Part shown: piece after piece, positions 9,243-18,049 of the stretch
Layout of the letters: every line of letters starts with the position of its first letter
How positions within the stretch are numbered: position 1 is the first letter of the stretch
Assembly (NCBI RefSeq): GCF_001898575.1
Contig: NZ_MKUD01000072.1
Location: forward strand, 187,654-251,653
From: Spirosoma sp. 48-14
Lineage (GTDB): Bacteria > Bacteroidota > Bacteroidia > Cytophagales > Spirosomataceae
DNA: 64,000 nucleotides
Reading direction: 5' to 3'
Program-made: the position numbers and the translations under genes
Notes under the pieces: model-generated
Seen by the model: only the letters and a program-made list of their open reading frames with translations
Database searches by the model: none
Told to the model about the DNA's origin: nothing

Positions 9243-10088
9243 ATGAAGACCATCCTAAAAGAAAATGCATACGGGAAGAATGCCGTGAACCTATCGAAAA
9301 TCATCCGGCACCCTATTTACCACGAATTTCGGCAAATTGCTGTCAATATATCCTTACAAGGAGACTTCGAAACGGCCCATACTCTGGGCGATAATTCAAA
9401 GATTCTCCCAACTGATACCCAGAAAAACACCGTTTATGCCCTTGCCAAAGAGCACTTCACAGATTCCATCGAACATTTTGCGTTGTACCTCGCCAATTAT
9501 TTCCTGGCAAACAATACACAGGTTAGTCAAGCCACGGTCGACATTATTGAATTCCCGTGGACACAGATGGCATTTGATGGCGACCGACATGCTCATGCTT
9601 ATCTGGGTGGTAACTCCGAAAAACATACCACCACCGTTATTCAAACCCGAAGCGCTGTGACCGTCACGGCTGGCCTAAAGGACTTGTTGATTCTGAAAAC
9701 GACAGATTCTGGCTTTGAAGGCTATATAAAAGATCAGTTTACCACCTTGAAGGAAACTGCTGATCGAATTTTCGCTACGCAATGCGAAGCAAGCTGGACG
9801 TATACCCAGCAGGAACTTGACTTTACAGCGCTTTTTAAAAAAATCAGAGAGATCCTGCTAAAAACCTTTGCCCATCACAAGAGTCTGTCGGTTCAGCAAA
9901 CGCTCCTGGCTATGGGGGAGGCTGTCCTTAACGAAACGCCCGAGGTAAGCGAGATCAGCCTTAAGCTACCGAATAAACACCACATTTTATTCAACCTGGA
10001 GCAGTTCGGCATGGAGAATAAAAATGAGATTTTCATCGCAACCGATGAACCCTATGGGTATATCACCGGAACCATGACAAGAGAATAG
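9243..10088 (+). CDS. uox: Urate oxidase (cofactor-free uricase)
   Basis: A 281-residue cofactor-independent urate oxidase that converts urate to 5-hydroxyisourate and H2O2. It contains the nearly invariant family signature GDNSKILPTDTQKNTVYALA (residues 49-68) with the catalytic Thr, and an N-terminal YGKNAV with the catalytic Lys at 12. The two-domain T-fold length is slightly short of fungal enzymes but normal for bacteria. No signal peptide is seen. It is transcribed away from allB and supplies the substrate for uraH, so the divergent cluster covers the whole route from urate. Confidence 0.95.
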   Translation: MKTILKENAYGKNAVNLSKIIRHPIYHEFRQIAVNISLQGDFETAHTLGDNSKILPTDTQKNTVYALAKEHFTDSIEHFALYLANYFLANNTQVSQATVDIIEFPWTQMAFDGDRHAHAYLGGNSEKHTTTVIQTRSAVTVTAGLKDLLILKTTDSGFEGYIKDQFTTLKETADRIFATQCEASWTYTQQELDFTALFKKIREILLKTFAHHKSLSVQQTLLAMGEAVLNETPEVSEISLKLPNKHHILFNLEQFGMENKNEIFIATDEPYGYITGTMTRE

Positions 10089-10173
10089 TGAGCTTCTAAT
10101 AGCCAGCTCGTTATACTTGCCCAATACCCACAAACTGCTACCTTGCTACCTTAACCAGTGGTTAAGTCTGTCG

Positions 10174-10575
10174 TCAGTACAGTTTTTCGTAGGTGATCCG
10201 GATTGGTCTATCAGCGTTCAGTGTCTCTTCATCCAGTATCCGCATCTTGTTGGTGCCGGGAATGAGTACGTAATCATCCCAAAGTTTCAGCGTTTTTTCA
10301 CCAGAACGAACGGTAATTGTGCGTTCATCGACCCCAACCGACAACGTAACCTCATTGCCAAGACGGAGATTTTTCGGAAGCACAACAAGAACAAAAAGGC
10401 GCTGGTTAGATACCTGATTTCCAAAGCCACCCAATCGGTATCGATACTTTTCCTGTGATAGAACGGCTGTGTGCTGTGAAGGCAATGAATCCGTTTGGGC
10501 GAGAGTCTTCGGTTTCTCTATCGCATACCCGTGCCTGAACACAAAACATAAAATAGACAATAGACCAATTTTCAT
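10174..10575 (-). CDS. Hypothetical secreted protein
   Basis: A 133-residue protein with a probable N-terminal signal peptide (MKIGLLSILCFVFRHGYA). The mature part looks all-beta, with segments such as FVLVVLPKNLRLG and YVLIPGTNKMRI. I recognise no family. It lies convergent to urate oxidase (85-base gap) and downstream of the DUF937 gene on the same strand, separated from it by a strong terminator, so it is probably its own transcription unit. Confidence 0.55.
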   Translation of the reverse strand: MKIGLLSILCFVFRHGYAIEKPKTLAQTDSLPSQHTAVLSQEKYRYRLGGFGNQVSNQRLFVLVVLPKNLRLGNEVTLSVGVDERTITVRSGEKTLKLWDDYVLIPGTNKMRILDEETLNADRPIRITYEKLY

Positions 10576-10770
10576 AGCAAGATCTAGGAATACACTATAA
10601 ACGACTAACGAAACCTGAGCGTTTGTATGCCATTAAAATACAACATTCTTTTGATCATGCCATATGGTAAACAGCCCGATCGACAGCCAGGCTACTGGTA
10701 GGCGTTTAAAGCACTTAGGTATACCAATTATTGCCGTTAATAACACCCTTGTTTATCACATCTTGGTACT

Positions 10771-10802
10771 AAAAAATAAGAGCAGCCATGAAGCTGCTCT
10801 TA
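10771..10802 (-). terminator. Rho-independent terminator after the DUF937 gene
   Basis: A perfect 10-bp stem (TAAGAGCAGC with GCTGCTCTTA, 10777-10786 and 10793-10802) with a 6-base loop. On the minus strand it is followed directly by six T residues (10776-10771). It lies 27 bases downstream of the stop of the minus-strand gene ending at 10829. Confidence 0.9.
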
Positions 10803-10828
10803 AAGTATTGATCAGGATTTATTATTGA

Positions 10829-11365
10829 TTAGCGACCGCCAAATAAGCCGCCCAGCATACCACCCAGGCCTCCTCCACCCTGCTGGGTAGCTACCCGAAG
10901 CAGGTCGTTCATATCCAGTTTACCATCAGCCATAGCTGATCCAGCCATCCCCATCCAATCTATGCCTTGTTGACCTGTGGCAGCACCCAGAATTGAATTC
11001 CCATCGACACTAGAGTCGTTAGGATCCGACGCCTTATGCATGAGTTTACTGAGCACGATTGGAACAAGCGCACCTGCTACTGACATGGCCACCTGGGGCG
11101 AAATACCCAGCTTTTCCATTAAATTCTGTTCGACATGACTCTGTACACCCTGCGTAACAGGACTCTGCTGAACATTTCCTCCATTAACAACCATCCCCAG
11201 CAAATTACCAAGCCCACCACCCTGAGCCTGCTGGCCCAGTCCACTCAGGATACTACTCGCTACAGTCTGCATTACACTATCATTTTGACTGTTGGGAATA
11301 GCCGGGTTATTAATTACTGACTGGCCAGCCTGCTGCTGCACTAGATTCATCAATGTTTCAAACAT
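10829..11365 (-). CDS. DUF937-type Gly/Gln-rich protein
   Basis: A 178-residue protein opening MFETLMNLVQQQAGQSVINN, with a helical bundle-like middle (MEKLGISPQVAMSVAGALVP) and a low-complexity Gly-rich tail (GGGGLGGMLGGLFGGR). This is the style of DUF937/YidB-like proteins, whose function is unknown. There is no signal peptide. It is divergent from the NuiA-like gene and closed by a strong terminator. Confidence 0.75.
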   Translation of the reverse strand: MFETLMNLVQQQAGQSVINNPAIPNSQNDSVMQTVASSILSGLGQQAQGGGLGNLLGMVVNGGNVQQSPVTQGVQSHVEQNLMEKLGISPQVAMSVAGALVPIVLSKLMHKASDPNDSSVDGNSILGAATGQQGIDWMGMAGSAMADGKLDMNDLLRVATQQGGGGLGGMLGGLFGGR

Positions 11366-11495
11366 GGTTTCTTGTTTTTAATGGTTAAGCGGGAAAAGGG
11401 CTCTTTTCTTGATACCCGCGTTAAAAATAGGCAGACGACAACTGTTACTTCAACTTGAATCGGTTTTATTTGTCGTAAATCTATCAATTACGCTT

Positions 11496-11936
11496 ATGAC
11501 GCACGAAGACCCCAAAAGTAGCAACTCAACTTCAGAAAAAAAGTTGTTTACGGATAAAGCAAATCTGCTACTTCCAGATTTACTCTACCCGAGTGAATCT
11601 GACGAACCCATCGAAACAGTCACCTGCTACCTAAAGCAGACTGAACCGCTCACGGTTAGTCAGATTAAAGATTGGTTGATGCTTCCTCCCGAAATTTACG
11701 TGGAAGAAATGCCGGAAGCCGACTTTTGGGAGCCTGTTGTTTCTGAACAGGATTGGTATGGCGATGACGAAAAAGCTCGTACGGCAACATTTCAGAAGTT
11801 ACAACAACTGGTTGAAGCTGATTTATCTGTACGTCAGGTATTTCGCGTAGGTGATTCTGAAATAGATGTGTATTTATTGGGCCTTCAGTCCGAAGATGGA
11901 CGGGTAGGTCTGAAAACAAAAATTGTGCAGACGTAG
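11496..11936 (+). CDS. NuiA-like nuclease A inhibitor family protein
   Basis: A protein of about 146 residues from the ATG at 11496 (MTHEDPKS). The frame is open further upstream to 11409, but that extension is poor in composition. The C-terminal half matches, from memory, Anabaena NuiA, the inhibitor of the non-specific nuclease NucA: QDWYGDDEKA, FQKLQQLVE, VFRVGDSEIDVYLLG and GLKTKIVQT. No DNA/RNA non-specific endonuclease lies beside it, so its target is unknown. There is no signal peptide, which fits a cytoplasmic protector protein. Confidence 0.75.
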   Translation: MTHEDPKSSNSTSEKKLFTDKANLLLPDLLYPSESDEPIETVTCYLKQTEPLTVSQIKDWLMLPPEIYVEEMPEADFWEPVVSEQDWYGDDEKARTATFQKLQQLVEADLSVRQVFRVGDSEIDVYLLGLQSEDGRVGLKTKIVQT

Positions 11937-12028
11937 GAGCTATACGCTGGTTTGTCAAATTCTCAAGTTAAAACAAAGCTTAATAAGTAAGCTTCACCGA
12001 AACACATCCACACATTAGCCTAAATCTA

Positions 12029-14329
12029 ATGAAGAAAAAGACAAACCCTCAGCCCCAAAGCGCTTCAAGCCGAACCAAACTCCCCCAAATTAAAGCCACA
12101 TCAGCTGTACATGTGGCCTCCTCGTCAATTACCTCTAGTTCAGTGGGCACAATTTTGGTTAAGATCCGTTTTTTTCTATTTCTTATATCACTAGCGACAC
12201 CAGTCATTTACAGTACCAATACTTTCTTTGGCTACATATCCGAACGTACATGGTATATAAATGCTGTGATTGAACTTATGTTTCTCACAGCAATTTTTAG
12301 CCCTCACTTTTTTACATCAAAACTATCAAAGATTCAATTATCCGTTCTTCTGTTTTTATCGTCCCTTTTACTCGCAGATATTTTTGGTGTAGATCCGATA
12401 CAGAGTTTTTTTTCGGGTTACTCTCGCATGGAGGGATTCATTTTGTATTTACATCTGGCATTGTATTTCTTTGCTTTAGCAAGGCTACCTTTTTCAAAAA
12501 AGTACTGGAATGTAGCCTTTTTACTATCAGTATTAATGTCAATACTAGTAGTTATAAAAGGCTATTTTAGCTCTACAGGTTGGCAGCCAGTCGACCATCG
12601 ATTTATTGCGACGATCGGAAACCCCTCCTTCCTGGCAGGGTACTTATTACTTAATTTATTTCTCTCAATCTATTTACAAACTCAGTTCCGCACAGTATCC
12701 AGATTAATCAAATCTATATTGGGAGTCTTAGTGTTCATAATTTTATTGGGAGGTATTTATTTCACAGGAACACGATCAGCCATCATCGGGCTAGCAGCAG
12801 GCATTATTTATATAGGTTTTTATATCGTTTGGCATCGTTACTCTTTTTCGGCGTATAGCTTAGGGCGACTAGCATTATTACTTATTTTTCTCATTACTTT
12901 ATTTTGGGTAGCTCGAACTACTCCTTTTCTTCAAAAGTCACCGCTTTTATACCGTCTAACTCATTATTCAGGTGTAAATAATACCTTAACACCCCGACTT
13001 GTTTGCTGGAAAATTGCCTTGAAAGGGATCGCAGAACGTCCTCTATTAGGTTGGGGCCAAGAAACATTTAGTTATGGATTTGCACGCTATTATGATCCAG
13101 CTATCTTGTTGAGTAGTGATTACAGTTGGTACGATAGGGCCCATAATGCGCTACTTGATTTAGGCTTTTCGGCAGGAGTCATTGGGCTGTTTGCTTATCT
13201 ATTTTTATGGATAACTATTGCTCGTCGATTGTATTCTCCAAATTCATGGCTAACTACTCACGAAAAGGCAGTCATAGGAGCCCTATTTGTTGCTTATTTC
13301 TTTTTTAATCTGTTTAATTTTGATTGCCTATTAACATTACAAACCATATTTATAGTATTTGCTTTCCTTGATTTGAATCAATCAGACCAACCACTGATTC
13401 AGATAAAACCTACTTTGTTATTTTTAATACGAATTACTGTAGTTGCTTTACTAACATTTATTGGAATATACTCTGTTTATCAACCCTATCATAGTTTACG
13501 ATTACTTGATCAACAAAATAAAATAACGGATATCCAACAGCGAGTGGATGCGTTGGAGGTTATATATCGTCAGGCAACCGGACGCCAGCTCGACATGGCA
13601 GATAATTTAGTATCGCTCACATTAAGTGTGCTTCAGAGCAATCAACCGCTACCAGCAAAACAATTCAGCTATCAGCGGGCTACTGCTCTTATGGAAGAGC
13701 AATTAGCCATCCACCCAGCGTACACCCGTTTAATGACAAGGCTAGTGGCTTTGTATGTAGCTGGGGGCGAAATCGATAAAGCTATTTCTCTGGCAAAACA
13801 TATTAATGCAATTGAGGGCTCTAAACGGCCACCTGCTTTAATTCAGTTAGGAAATGCTTATCTAAACAAAAGAGATTTCCCACAAGCCCTATCTTCATTC
13901 GAGCAAGCTCATCAATTGTTCCCTTCCTGGGAGGAACCTGTATTATACAAGGCGTTTACTTATGCTATTCAACAGGATACGACTCAGTGTTTTCCTATAT
14001 TACGAACCATAAGTACACAAACCCTTTCAAACAGACTGGGCTTTGTCAAGCAAATTTATTACCAGTCGGGTTACCCCCGCGAGTTTTTGACCCGTTTAAT
14101 GGCAACTAAACATAAAGATCTCTATCCTCCATCGGTCTATGTAGAATGGGCTCTGTCGGCATTTGATTTACACGACCGTACTCAGACCTATAATGCAATA
14201 AATAGCTATTACTACATGTATTTGATTCAGCGATTTACGTACGCAGAGATCAAACAGCTTTTAGAAGAAACAGATAGGGGAATTCGACCAGATCGATTAA
14301 CTAGTATGACAGAAGCTTTAGCGCATTAA
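12029..14329 (+). CDS. O-antigen ligase / polymerase-like membrane protein with C-terminal TPR region
   Basis: A 766-residue protein. Residues about 45-490 hold a dozen or more membrane helices with a Wzy_C/WaaL-type loop that includes TGTRSAIIGLAAG and RPLLGWGQETFSYGFARYY. The last 250 residues are soluble and TPR-like (YTRLMTRLVALYVAGGEIDK, ALIQLGNAYLNKRDFPQALS). The family joins or polymerises glycan chains at the periplasmic face, and a ligase-TPR fusion is common in Bacteroidota. The gene stands alone between convergent neighbours. It is clearly more AT-rich than the ribosomal and ureide genes around it, hinting at transfer. Substrate is unknown. Confidence 0.8.
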   Translation: MKKKTNPQPQSASSRTKLPQIKATSAVHVASSSITSSSVGTILVKIRFFLFLISLATPVIYSTNTFFGYISERTWYINAVIELMFLTAIFSPHFFTSKLSKIQLSVLLFLSSLLLADIFGVDPIQSFFSGYSRMEGFILYLHLALYFFALARLPFSKKYWNVAFLLSVLMSILVVIKGYFSSTGWQPVDHRFIATIGNPSFLAGYLLLNLFLSIYLQTQFRTVSRLIKSILGVLVFIILLGGIYFTGTRSAIIGLAAGIIYIGFYIVWHRYSFSAYSLGRLALLLIFLITLFWVARTTPFLQKSPLLYRLTHYSGVNNTLTPRLVCWKIALKGIAERPLLGWGQETFSYGFARYYDPAILLSSDYSWYDRAHNALLDLGFSAGVIGLFAYLFLWITIARRLYSPNSWLTTHEKAVIGALFVAYFFFNLFNFDCLLTLQTIFIVFAFLDLNQSDQPLIQIKPTLLFLIRITVVALLTFIGIYSVYQPYHSLRLLDQQNKITDIQQRVDALEVIYRQATGRQLDMADNLVSLTLSVLQSNQPLPAKQFSYQRATALMEEQLAIHPAYTRLMTRLVALYVAGGEIDKAISLAKHINAIEGSKRPPALIQLGNAYLNKRDFPQALSSFEQAHQLFPSWEEPVLYKAFTYAIQQDTTQCFPILRTISTQTLSNRLGFVKQIYYQSGYPREFLTRLMATKHKDLYPPSVYVEWALSAFDLHDRTQTYNAINSYYYMYLIQRFTYAEIKQLLEETDRGIRPDRLTSMTEALAH

Positions 14330-14331
14330 TG

Positions 14332-14359
14332 TAAAAACCCGGCTCTCACCGGGTTTTTA
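14332..14359. terminator. Bidirectional terminator between the O-antigen-ligase gene and rplT
   Basis: An 11-bp perfect stem (TAAAAACCCGG with CCGGGTTTTTA) around a 6-base loop, with A and T runs built into the two arms so it can serve both strands. It sits 2 bases after the plus-strand stop and 11 bases from the rplT stop. Confidence 0.88.
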
Positions 14360-14370
14360 CTAATCTCTGT

Positions 14371-14715
14371 TTACTTTACTTGCTCCACAACGGCGGCAAA
14401 GGCTTCCGGGTGGTTCATGGCCAGATCGGCCAATACTTTGCGGTTGAGTTCGATGCCCGATTTGTTTAGGGCACCCATCAGTGCTGAGTACGACATACCA
14501 TTGATGCGCGCGCCAGCGTTGATCCGCTGAATCCAGAGAGCCCGGAAATCGCGTTTCTTGGCACGACGGTCGCGGTATGCATATCCTAACCCTTTTTCGA
14601 CAGCATTTTTAGCAACTGTCCAAACATTTTTACGCCGACCAAAATAGCCTTTAGCCAGCTTCATTACTTTTTTCCGACGCGCCCGTGAGGCAACGTGATT
14701 GACGGAACGTGGCAT
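14371..14715 (-). CDS. rplT: 50S ribosomal protein L20
   Basis: A 114-residue L20, a 23S rRNA-binding protein needed for early assembly of the large subunit. The start is MPRSVNHVASRARRKKVMKL and the core includes LWIQRINAGARINGMSYS, both conserved in the family. It is the last gene of thrS-infC-rpmI-rplT. The 152-base gap from rpmI is longer than usual and contains hairpins. L20 represses its own operon in some bacteria. Confidence 0.98.
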   Translation of the reverse strand: MPRSVNHVASRARRKKVMKLAKGYFGRRKNVWTVAKNAVEKGLGYAYRDRRAKKRDFRALWIQRINAGARINGMSYSALMGALNKSGIELNRKVLADLAMNHPEAFAAVVEQVK

Positions 14716-14867
14716 TGTAAATTAAGTTGTTTTTTGACGACAGGCGGAAAAAGAGGGATAGACTATAATAGTGACGTATCTGTCACCTCTTCCATTCTTT
14801 TTTCACTTTTAGCCCGGCATCGGGTGAAACATAAAACCAGGATGCAACCCGCATCCCTTTTGACTAG
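14716..14867 (-). promoter_or_regulatory. Structured rpmI-rplT spacer
   Basis: A 152-base spacer between two ribosomal protein genes of one operon. On the minus strand it has a hairpin GGATGC-loop-GCATCC (14840-14856), just after the rpmI stop, and a second GTGAC-GTATCT-GTCAC near 14772-14787. This may be a processing site, an attenuator or an L20-binding leader. The function is inferred only from position and structure. Confidence 0.35.
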
Positions 14868-15062
14868 TTAGACGTTCAGCAACGCTTTGATGCGACGCTC
14901 GTCTGTACTATCTACTACAGCAGCGTGTACTAAATTACGCTTCTGTTTGGTGGTCTTTTTCGTCAAAATATGACTGTGGAAGGCATGCTTCCGCTTGACT
15001 TTTCCGGTACCGGTCAGCTTAAAACGCTTCTTGGCAGCCGAGTTGGTTTTAACTTTTGGCAT
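14868..15062 (-). CDS. rpmI: 50S ribosomal protein L35
   Basis: A 64-residue L35 with the family pattern MPKVKTNSAAKKRFKLTGTG and the HAFHSHILTKKTTKQKRNL core. It is highly basic and of normal length. It lies between infC and rplT in the conserved translation operon. Confidence 0.97.
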   Translation of the reverse strand: MPKVKTNSAAKKRFKLTGTGKVKRKHAFHSHILTKKTTKQKRNLVHAAVVDSTDERRIKALLNV

Positions 15063-15203
15063 TGGAGTAAACCGCTTGTATGGAATATTTTAGTAAACAG
15101 GCCGCAAAGATACAAAAAATACGCTAAAGCTAAAGCGGAAACCAAGAGGAATAAACGGTTTTCCATCTAATCCACCTGGTCTCCGCTTTAACTTTAACGT
15201 AAA

Positions 15204-15758
15204 CTATTTTTTAGTGACAGCCTTCGGTGAGAGAAATACCGTCATCCTCTTTCCTTCGAGTTTGGGCTCAGCTTCAACTTTCCCATACTCTTCCAGCCCC
15301 TTAGCAAAGCGATCAAGCAATTGAGAACCTCGGTCTTTAAATACAATCGCCCGACCTACGAATTGCACGTAAGCTTTTACTTTGGCTCCTTCTTTCAGGA
15401 AGTTTATAGCGTGTTTCAGTTTGAAATCGAAGTCGTGATCATCGGTGTTTGGGCCAAATCGAATCTCCTTAATAACGACTTTTGTGGCATTCGCCTTGAT
15501 TTCTTTCTGCTTTTTCTTCTGCTCGTATTTGAACTTAGAGTAATCGACTATACGGCAAACAGGCGGCACAGCATTAGGCGACACCTCAACGAGATCGAGT
15601 CCCTGAGCCTTAGCCATCGCCTGTGCTTTATTTATGTCGTAGATTCCCTGCTCTACATTTTCACCGACCACCCGAACTTCGCGGGCCAGGATGCGCTCAT
15701 TGACTTTGTACGGTTCTTCAACCACACGACGAGGTGGTCTGCGCTGGGGTAATGCCAT
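15204..15758 (-). CDS. infC: Translation initiation factor IF-3
   Basis: A 184-residue IF-3 that binds the 30S subunit and checks start-codon pairing. The N-domain has YKVNERILAREVRVVGENVE and the linker is rich in Lys (KYEQKKKQKEIKANATKVV). The C-domain has EIRFGPNTDDHDFDFKLKHA. An ATG is used at 15758, unlike the AUU start of the E. coli gene, so E. coli-type self-regulation by start codon is not indicated. It is followed by rpmI after 141 bases. Confidence 0.97.
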   Translation of the reverse strand: MALPQRRPPRRVVEEPYKVNERILAREVRVVGENVEQGIYDINKAQAMAKAQGLDLVEVSPNAVPPVCRIVDYSKFKYEQKKKQKEIKANATKVVIKEIRFGPNTDDHDFDFKLKHAINFLKEGAKVKAYVQFVGRAIVFKDRGSQLLDRFAKGLEEYGKVEAEPKLEGKRMTVFLSPKAVTKK

Positions 15759-15905
15759 AGATTGTGTTTAGGGTAACAAATTGTTTAATGTTGACTTTTA
15801 TATGAACTGATGAAAAGTCGCTTGGATAACGTAACGATTTTTAAAAAGTTCGGTAAACTATTGAAAATAGCACTGCAAAACAAGTTTACAGTCTGCACTT
15901 TATAG

Positions 15906-15953
15906 TTTTCGGTTGACCAACGCATGAAACAAGGTACGTCAGCCAACCGAAAA
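15906..15953 (-). terminator. Hairpin after thrS
   Basis: The arms TTTTCGGTTGAC (15906-15917) and GCCAACCGAAAA (15942-15953) pair over 12 positions with one G-T wobble on the minus strand and a 24-base loop. The hairpin begins 9 bases after the thrS stop. There is no clear T run, so it may be an attenuator or mRNA end rather than a strong terminator before infC. Confidence 0.45.
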
Positions 15954-15961
15954 TCGTAAAC

Positions 15962-17905
15962 TTATAGCTTAACTTCTGCCTGGAACGTTTTGATAAACTC
16001 GTCCACACTCATACTGCCAAGATCGCCCTGCCCTTTACGTCGGACCGATACTTTGCCATCAGCGGCCTCTTTTTCCCCTACAATAAGCATGTAAGGTACT
16101 TTTGCTACTTCTGCATCCCGAATCTTACGACCGATTTTTTCGTCGCGTAAATCGACGAAGCCACGAATATCATGCTCCTGCAAACTGAAGAAAAGATCGT
16201 TGGCATAATCTTCGTACTTCTCCGAAATCGGCAGAATAGCGATCTGGTCAGGCGAAAGCCAGAGTGGAAAGTTACCACCTGAATTTTCGATCAGGATAGC
16301 GATAAACCGCTCCATCGACCCAAACGGGGCGCGGTGAATCATAACAGGCCGGTGTTTCTGATTATCGGCCCCAATGTATTCCAGCTCGAATCGATTCGGC
16401 AGGTTATAGTCAACCTGGATCGTACCGAGCTGCCATTTCCGTCCCAGGGCATCACGCACCATAAAATCGAGTTTGGGACCGTAGAAGGCAGCTTCGCCCA
16501 ACTCCATAACGGTTGGCAAACCTTTCTCAGCAGCCGATTCAATAATAGCCGCTTCGGCTTTCTCCCACAGCTCGTCGGAACCAATATATTTTGTTTTATT
16601 CTCTGGATCACGCAAGGATACCTGAGCGCTATAATCCTCAAAACCAAGCGATTTAAAGACATATAACACCAGATCGATCACTTTCATGAACTCGTCTTTC
16701 ACCTGATCGGGTCGACAGAAGATATGGGCATCATCCTGTGTGAATCCTCGAACGCGTGTCAGTCCATGCAACTCTCCCGACTGCTCGTAGCGGTACACGG
16801 TTCCAAACTCAGCCAGTCGTAGCGGCAAATCCCGATACGAACGTGGGCGAGTTTTGTAAATCTCGCAGTGATGTGGGCAATTCATGGGTTTAAGCAAAAA
16901 TTCCTCGTTTGGGTCGGGAGTTTTTATGGGCTGAAACGAATCTTCACCATATTTTTCCCAGTGCCCCGAAGTAACGTACAATTGCTTGCTACCAATATGC
17001 GGTGTTACTACGGGCGAATACCCAGCCCGTAATTGAGCTTTTCGCAGAAAATTTTCCAGCCGTTCGCGCAGCATCGTACCTTTTGGTAACCAGAGCGGCA
17101 GCCCAGCACCTACTTTTTCCGAAAACGCAAACAGTTCCAGTTCTTTACCCAGCTTACGATGATCGCGTTTTTTTGCTTCTTCCAAAAGAAACAGGTATTC
17201 ATCAAGCTCTTTCTGTTTCGGATATGTTACGGCGTAAATCCGGGTAAGCTGTTTATTTTTCTCATTGCCCCGCCAATAGGCACCGGCAACGTTCATCAGT
17301 TTAGCGGCTTTAATAAAACCCGTATTCGGGATATGCGGCCCCCGGCAAAGGTCAGTAAAATTACCCTGGGAGTAGAAGGTAATCGTGCCATCATCGAGCC
17401 CTTCAAGCAGGTCCAGTTTATACGGATCCCCTTTCTCCTCGAAATAGGCTATCGCATCAGCTTTGCTCATCGGCTTGCGGATATACTGTTCCTTCTGACG
17501 AGCCAGTTCGAGCATTTTATCCTCAACCTTCTTGAAATCTTCCTGTGAAAAGGGTTGCCCACCCAGATCAACATCGTAGTAAAAGCCGGTTTCGATGGCT
17601 GGACCAATCCCAAATTTCACACCGGGATACAGCGCTTCAAGCGCTTCGGCCAACAAGTGAGCCGACGAATGCCAGAACGTTGCTTTGCCCTCGGTGTCAT
17701 TCCATGTCAGAAGCTGCACATTGGCGTCTTCCTCTATGGGGCGAGTGGCATCCTGCACAACGCCATTTACTTTGGCAGCCAGTACATTACGGGCCAGTCC
17801 TTCACTAATTTGAGCGGCAATCTCCAACCCAGTGCTTCCTTTGGGATATTGCCGAACGCTACCATCGGGTAGCGTCACGCGGATTTGTTCGTCCTGCGCA
17901 ATCAT
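15962..17905 (-). CDS. thrS: Threonyl-tRNA synthetase
   Basis: A 647-residue class II synthetase that charges tRNA-Thr. Domains: TGS (1-65), the SAD editing domain (about 65-235, with HSSAHLLAEALEALYPG and CRGPHIPNTG), the catalytic core with the Zn-site segment MNCPHHCEIY, motif 2 RYEQSGELHGLTRVRGFTQD and motif 3 IHRAPFGSMERF, then the C-terminal anticodon-binding domain (about 545-647). Length is full. It heads the thrS-infC-rpmI-rplT arrangement common in bacteria, with a 203-base gap before infC. Confidence 0.98.
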   Translation of the reverse strand: MIAQDEQIRVTLPDGSVRQYPKGSTGLEIAAQISEGLARNVLAAKVNGVVQDATRPIEEDANVQLLTWNDTEGKATFWHSSAHLLAEALEALYPGVKFGIGPAIETGFYYDVDLGGQPFSQEDFKKVEDKMLELARQKEQYIRKPMSKADAIAYFEEKGDPYKLDLLEGLDDGTITFYSQGNFTDLCRGPHIPNTGFIKAAKLMNVAGAYWRGNEKNKQLTRIYAVTYPKQKELDEYLFLLEEAKKRDHRKLGKELELFAFSEKVGAGLPLWLPKGTMLRERLENFLRKAQLRAGYSPVVTPHIGSKQLYVTSGHWEKYGEDSFQPIKTPDPNEEFLLKPMNCPHHCEIYKTRPRSYRDLPLRLAEFGTVYRYEQSGELHGLTRVRGFTQDDAHIFCRPDQVKDEFMKVIDLVLYVFKSLGFEDYSAQVSLRDPENKTKYIGSDELWEKAEAAIIESAAEKGLPTVMELGEAAFYGPKLDFMVRDALGRKWQLGTIQVDYNLPNRFELEYIGADNQKHRPVMIHRAPFGSMERFIAILIENSGGNFPLWLSPDQIAILPISEKYEDYANDLFFSLQEHDIRGFVDLRDEKIGRKIRDAEVAKVPYMLIVGEKEAADGKVSVRRKGQGDLGSMSVDEFIKTFQAEVKL

Positions 17906-17965
17906 TTGCGACTATTATTTATTGGTGGTACCCGCAGCCTACCTACAACTGTAAGCCACTTTATT

Positions 17966-18040
17966 TTTGATGTATAATGTAGGATATATAATGTATTTGT
18001 CTGTTGATAATACATCATATCTCCTACATCCTACATCATT
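17966..18040. repeat. Imperfect palindrome built from GATGTA words
   Basis: The arms 17966-17997 and 18009-18040 pair at 26 of 32 positions around an 11-base loop. Each arm is a stutter of GATGTA/TAATGTA-like words. It lies between the thrS start and the stop of the upstream TPR gene (both minus strand). No T run follows, so it does not look like a standard terminator. It resembles the other word-repeat palindromes in this window in design, not in sequence. Confidence 0.65.
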
Positions 18041-18049
18041 TACTATACA

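Noticed and set aside
3508..10088. A possible transposon or island origin for the urate cluster
   Set aside because: No integrase, IS, tRNA or direct repeat borders it, and its base composition does not stand out from most neighbours.
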